Below are positions 61,391 to 64,000 of a stretch of 64,000 bases of DNA, piece by piece. Source of the DNA: Shinella pollutisoli. Lineage in GTDB: Bacteria; Pseudomonadota; Alphaproteobacteria; Rhizobiales; Rhizobiaceae. How positions within the stretch are numbered: position 1 is the stretch's first letter; every line of letters starts with the position of its first letter. The stretch covers positions 186,001 through 250,000 of the forward strand of contig NZ_JANFDG010000004.1 of the NCBI RefSeq assembly GCF_024609765.1. The letters run 5' to 3'. The notes under the pieces are model-generated. The model did no database searches and was not told the origin of the DNA. It saw only the letters and a list, made by a program, of their open reading frames with translations. The position numbers were made by a program, and so were the translations under genes.

Positions 61391-62707
61391 TCAGCGCGCC
61401 CGCAGCACGTCGTCCAGCGCCGCGACCAGCGTGTCGGCATTCTCGCGGGAGAAGACGAGGGGAGGGCGGATCTTCAGCACGTTGGCGCGTGGGCCCGCCG
61501 CGCTGATCAGCACCCGGCGGTCGCGCAGGCCGTTGACGATGCGGGTGGTCAGTGCCGCGTCGGCGCGCTTCTCGGCCCGGTCGGAGACGATCTCGACGCC
61601 GACGAAGAGGCCCGCGCCGCGCACGTCGCCGATGGCGGCATGCCGGCCGGCGAGGTCTTTCAGCCCGTCCGCGAGATGGCGGCCGACCTGCAGCGCGTTT
61701 TCCTGCAGCCCTTCCTCGCGGATCGTGTCGAGCACGGCTCGGCCGGCGGCGGCGGCGACGGGGTTGCCGCCGAAGGTGTTGAAGTAGCGGGCGTTCGGGC
61801 CGAAACCGGCGATCACCTCGGGCCTGAGCACGAGGCCCGCCATCGGATAGCCGTTGCCCATCGGCTTGCCGAGCGTGACCATGTCGGGCGAGACGCCGTG
61901 GCGCTCGAAGCCCCACATCGCCTCGCCGGTGCGGCCGAAGCCCGGCTGCACCTCGTCGGCGACGAAGAGGCCGCCCGCCGCATGGATCGCCTCGACCGCC
62001 GGCTTCAGGAAGCCTTCGGGCCCGGCGAAGATGCCGTCGCTGGAGAAGATCGAGTCGGCGATCAGCATGGCCGGCCGGATGCCGTGGCGCTTCAGGTCGG
62101 CGATGGCGGCGGCGACGTCGCGGCCGAACCGCTCCATCGCCTCGCCGGGCGCGCCGCGGTAGCTGTCGGGCGCGGGCACGGTGCGCACGTGCGGCCCCAG
62201 CGTCACCGCGTCGCCGAGCGAGGGCGAGAACTCGGCGACCGCGCCCGTCAGCCCGTGATAGGCGAGCTCGGTGGCGATGATGCCCGTGCCGCCGGTGACG
62301 TAGCGGGCGATGCGGACGGCGAGGTCGTTCGCCTCGCTGCCGGTGCAGGTGAACATCGCCTGGGCGAGGCCCGCGGGGAAGGTCGCCGTCAGCGCCTCGG
62401 CATAGTCGACGATGCCCTCGTGCAGGTAGCGCGTGTGGGTGTTGAGGATCGCCGTCTGCCGCGTGATCGCCTCGACCACGCGCGGATGGCAATGGCCGAG
62501 CGAGGCGACGTTGTTGTAGGCGTCGAGATACCTCTCGCCCGCCGCGTCGTAGAGGAAGACGCCCTCGCCGCGCACCAGATGCAGCGGCCGCTCGTAGAAC
62601 AGCCGGTAGGCGGGGCCGAGCACCTTCTCGCGCCGGGCGATCAGCGCCCGGTCGGCGGCGTCGAGCCGCTCGAAATCCTCGCTCGTGAACGCATTCACCA
62701 TCGACAT
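61391..62707 (-). CDS. Class III PLP aminotransferase (phospholyase-like)
   Basis: 438 residues. Marks are YLDAYNNVASLGHCHPRVVE, ILNTHTRYLHEGIVDYAEAL, FTCTGSEANDLAVRIARYVT, LFVADEVQPGFGRTGEAMWG and the PLP-lysine loop VTLGKPMGNGYPMAGLVL. The pattern NNVASLGHCHP and HTRYLH is that of the ethanolamine-phosphate and 5-phosphohydroxylysine phospholyase group rather than of plain GABA aminotransferase. It lies four bases before the end of an APH-fold kinase gene on the same strand, a pairing that fits kinase plus phospholyase. Ordinary transamination of an omega-amino acid is the alternative. Confidence 0.85.
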   Translation of the reverse strand: MSMVNAFTSEDFERLDAADRALIARREKVLGPAYRLFYERPLHLVRGEGVFLYDAAGERYLDAYNNVASLGHCHPRVVEAITRQTAILNTHTRYLHEGIVDYAEALTATFPAGLAQAMFTCTGSEANDLAVRIARYVTGGTGIIATELAYHGLTGAVAEFSPSLGDAVTLGPHVRTVPAPDSYRGAPGEAMERFGRDVAAAIADLKRHGIRPAMLIADSIFSSDGIFAGPEGFLKPAVEAIHAAGGLFVADEVQPGFGRTGEAMWGFERHGVSPDMVTLGKPMGNGYPMAGLVLRPEVIAGFGPNARYFNTFGGNPVAAAAGRAVLDTIREEGLQENALQVGRHLADGLKDLAGRHAAIGDVRGAGLFVGVEIVSDRAEKRADAALTTRIVNGLRDRRVLISAAGPRANVLKIRPPLVFSRENADTLVAALDDVLRAR

Positions 62708-62711
62708 GGGA

Positions 62712-63755
62712 TCAGGCCTCCGCGGGGTTGGGCGCGAGCCGCTTCAGGCCCGCCGCCGTCAGGTCGGCGATGTTGCGCAGGCCCGCCCAGGCGGCGGCGT
62801 GGTTGCGCATGATGTAGGCGCGGTTCTCCGGAAAGCGCGCCGAGCGCCATTCCGCGACGATGATCGACATGGCGAGCCGCGCCCGGACGAGCACCGGCAG
62901 CACGGCGAGCTCCGGCTCGAGCAGCGGGCGGGCGGACAGGAAGCCCTCGAGATAGGCGCCCGCGCGCGCCGCCCAGTCCTCCGTCGCCAGGTGATAGGAG
63001 AGGCCGACGGCGAGGTCGTTGACCATCGGCGCGCGCACCATGTCGCCGAAGTCGATGATGCCGACGACGCTGTCGGGGGCTGCGGGATCGACGAGGATGT
63101 TGTGCGGGTTGAAGTCGTTGTGGATGATCTGGCGCCGCTCCAGCGCCGCAATCGCCGGCAGGGTCCGCTCGAATTCGGCGAGGACCGCCTCGGCCTGCCC
63201 GCGCCGCTCGGGCGCGACGTGGTCCACCACCGCGACGAGGTCGAGCGTGTGCGAGATGTCCCACATCAGCTTGCCGGCGGGCGGCTGCCCGTCATAGCCG
63301 GACAGGCCGAGGCCGAGGGCGGCGAGCGCCCGGCCGACGGCGCGGCTCTGCGCGAGCGCGGGCGGCGTGCGGTATTGCAGCTCGCCCGGCAGGAAGGTGA
63401 GCAGGCGCACGATGCGCGGCCCGTCGACGGTCGCAAGCGCATGGCTGTGCCCGCCGCCCCGCGTCGGCACGATGCGCGGCACCGGCACGGCCGGCGCGTG
63501 GCGTTCGAGGTGGAGGAGCGCGCCGTCCTGGAAGTCGAGCGCGGCCGGGTCCTCCGCCGGATTGGCGATCTTCAGCGTGTACCGCGCGCCGTCGGCGGCG
63601 GAAAACAGGAAGGTCTCGTCGCGCTCGCTCGACAGGCGCTTCGCCGTTCCCTCGATGCCGTAGACCGCGGCGACGGCCGCCGCCGCTCCCGCAAGCGACG
63701 TCTCGCTCCAGGACGCCGACATGGCGTCGCCGCGTCCCGCCGTCTCTTCCGTCAT
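62712..63755 (-). CDS. Hydroxylysine kinase-like APH-fold phosphotransferase
   Basis: 347 residues from the ATG at 63755, with GGAG upstream. The kinase shows YTLKIANPAEDPAALDFQDG (ATP-lysine), VRLLTFLPGELQYRTPPALA, the catalytic Brenner motif QIIHNDFNPHNILVDPAAPD and the metal-binding GIIDFGDMVRAPMVNDLAVG. This set matches hydroxylysine kinase (AGPHD1-like) and other small-molecule kinases in the aminoglycoside phosphotransferase superfamily. Together with the next gene it could phosphorylate a hydroxy-amine and then eliminate phosphate and ammonia. An antibiotic-resistance role is unlikely from context. Confidence 0.82.
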   Translation of the reverse strand: MTEETAGRGDAMSASWSETSLAGAAAAVAAVYGIEGTAKRLSSERDETFLFSAADGARYTLKIANPAEDPAALDFQDGALLHLERHAPAVPVPRIVPTRGGGHSHALATVDGPRIVRLLTFLPGELQYRTPPALAQSRAVGRALAALGLGLSGYDGQPPAGKLMWDISHTLDLVAVVDHVAPERRGQAEAVLAEFERTLPAIAALERRQIIHNDFNPHNILVDPAAPDSVVGIIDFGDMVRAPMVNDLAVGLSYHLATEDWAARAGAYLEGFLSARPLLEPELAVLPVLVRARLAMSIIVAEWRSARFPENRAYIMRNHAAAWAGLRNIADLTAAGLKRLAPNPAEA

Positions 63756-63789
63756 GGTGTCTCCGTTGCCCGCGTGGCCTGGCGACAAG

Positions 63790-63907
63790 GCCCCCTCATC
63801 CGCCTGCCGGCACCTTCTTCCCGAGGGGAGAAGGGAAAACCGCCGGCGCGTCCTCCTCCCTTCTCCCCGCCGGGGAGAAGGTGGCCCGAAGGGCCGGATG
63901 AGGGGGT
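63790..63907. repeat. Paired RIME-like palindromic elements
   Basis: CCCCCTCATCCGCCTG unit, then the opposed CTTCTCCCCGCCGGGGAGAAG with GTGGCCCGAAGGGCC and GGATGAGGGGG. It lies upstream of the kinase gene, so any promoter for kinase-aminotransferase must lie between it and 63755 or transcribe through it. The last 90 bases of the window hold no recognisable gene. Confidence 0.8.
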
Positions 63908-64000
63908 ATGCACGGCGGCTCCGGCCCTCACCTATATTTGGCCCGGCCTCCGGCTTGAAACAAGCGAAAAAAGATGCATCAAGTATGTTGTTGACAATTG

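Noticed and set aside
62712-63755. APH-fold kinase considered as an aminoglycoside-resistance gene
   Set aside because: The sequence and its aminotransferase partner fit the hydroxylysine-kinase-like group, and no resistance or mobile context is present.
52071-63907. Repeated GC-rich palindromes considered as CRISPR or transposon ends
   Set aside because: They occur as opposed pairs between genes with no transposase and no spacer structure; intergenic mosaic elements fit better.

Overview
The window is high-GC DNA with the gene style of a Rhizobiales alphaproteobacterium (Rhizobium, Shinella or Ensifer relatives). A complete repABC cassette (about 29.2-33.1 kb) with three identical GTTGACAGCTGTCAAC centromere sites upstream and an antisense ctRNA between repB and repC shows that the DNA belongs to a repABC plasmid, megaplasmid or chromid. 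No rRNA, tRNA or CRISPR array is visible. Many genes were assigned by motif and gene-context recognition only.

Layout. 0.3-0.8 kb: a frameshifted type II dehydroquinase-like gene. 1.0-13.4 kb (minus): a surface-polysaccharide operon with wecB/wecC (UDP-ManNAc and UDP-ManNAcA synthesis), a TPR-glycosyltransferase broken by one base, a DUF6270-like protein, an alpha/beta-hydrolase-like protein and a 1530-residue FkbM methyltransferase/multi-glycosyltransferase. 13.8-14.2 kb: a small coiled-coil protein. 14.3-16.9 kb: decayed genes (scpB, DUF1403, a hydroxyacid dehydrogenase scrap, a ROK regulator). 17.2-20.7 kb: PAS protein, zinc alcohol dehydrogenase, luciferase-family flavin oxidoreductase. 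21.2-25.1 kb: an AT-richer membrane protein, a tyrosine recombinase, ilvE and a RES/Xre-type toxin-antitoxin pair. 25.4-27.6 kb: a NIT-domain chemoreceptor. 27.7-33.1 kb: parS array, WGR protein, repA, repB, ctRNA, repC. 33.2-34.3 kb: ddl.

34.3-50.8 kb is a second, larger polysaccharide locus. It has an FnlA/B/C (CapE/F/G) set for UDP-L-FucNAc, a WbuB-like glycosyltransferase, a WreQ/WreU-like reductase plus initiating sugar transferase, further glycosyltransferases, a Wzy-like polymerase, a PglK-type ABC flippase, UDP-glucose dehydrogenase and a DUF2793 tail-fibre-like protein. Together these could build, flip and polymerise a lipid-linked amino-sugar repeat unit. No Wzx or export/copolymerase gene is present, so the rest must lie elsewhere.

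50.9-63.8 kb is catabolic. It has a cysteine-synthase-fold enzyme, a DUF1989 protein, a pxpA-pxpBC-biotin carboxylase/BCCP operon divergent from a GntR regulator, an FAD amine oxidoreductase, a TIGR02588/TIGR02587 membrane pair, and a class III aminotransferase with an APH-fold kinase. The genes are punctuated by paired inverted palindromic repeats resembling Rhizobium intergenic mosaic elements. The pxp operon is the most interesting functional proposal: a split urea-carboxylase-like, biotin-linked lactam- or amide-opening system. Several single-base shifts in short G/C runs (0.3, 3.2, 14.7, 15.25 and 15.28 kb) could be real decay or sequencing error.
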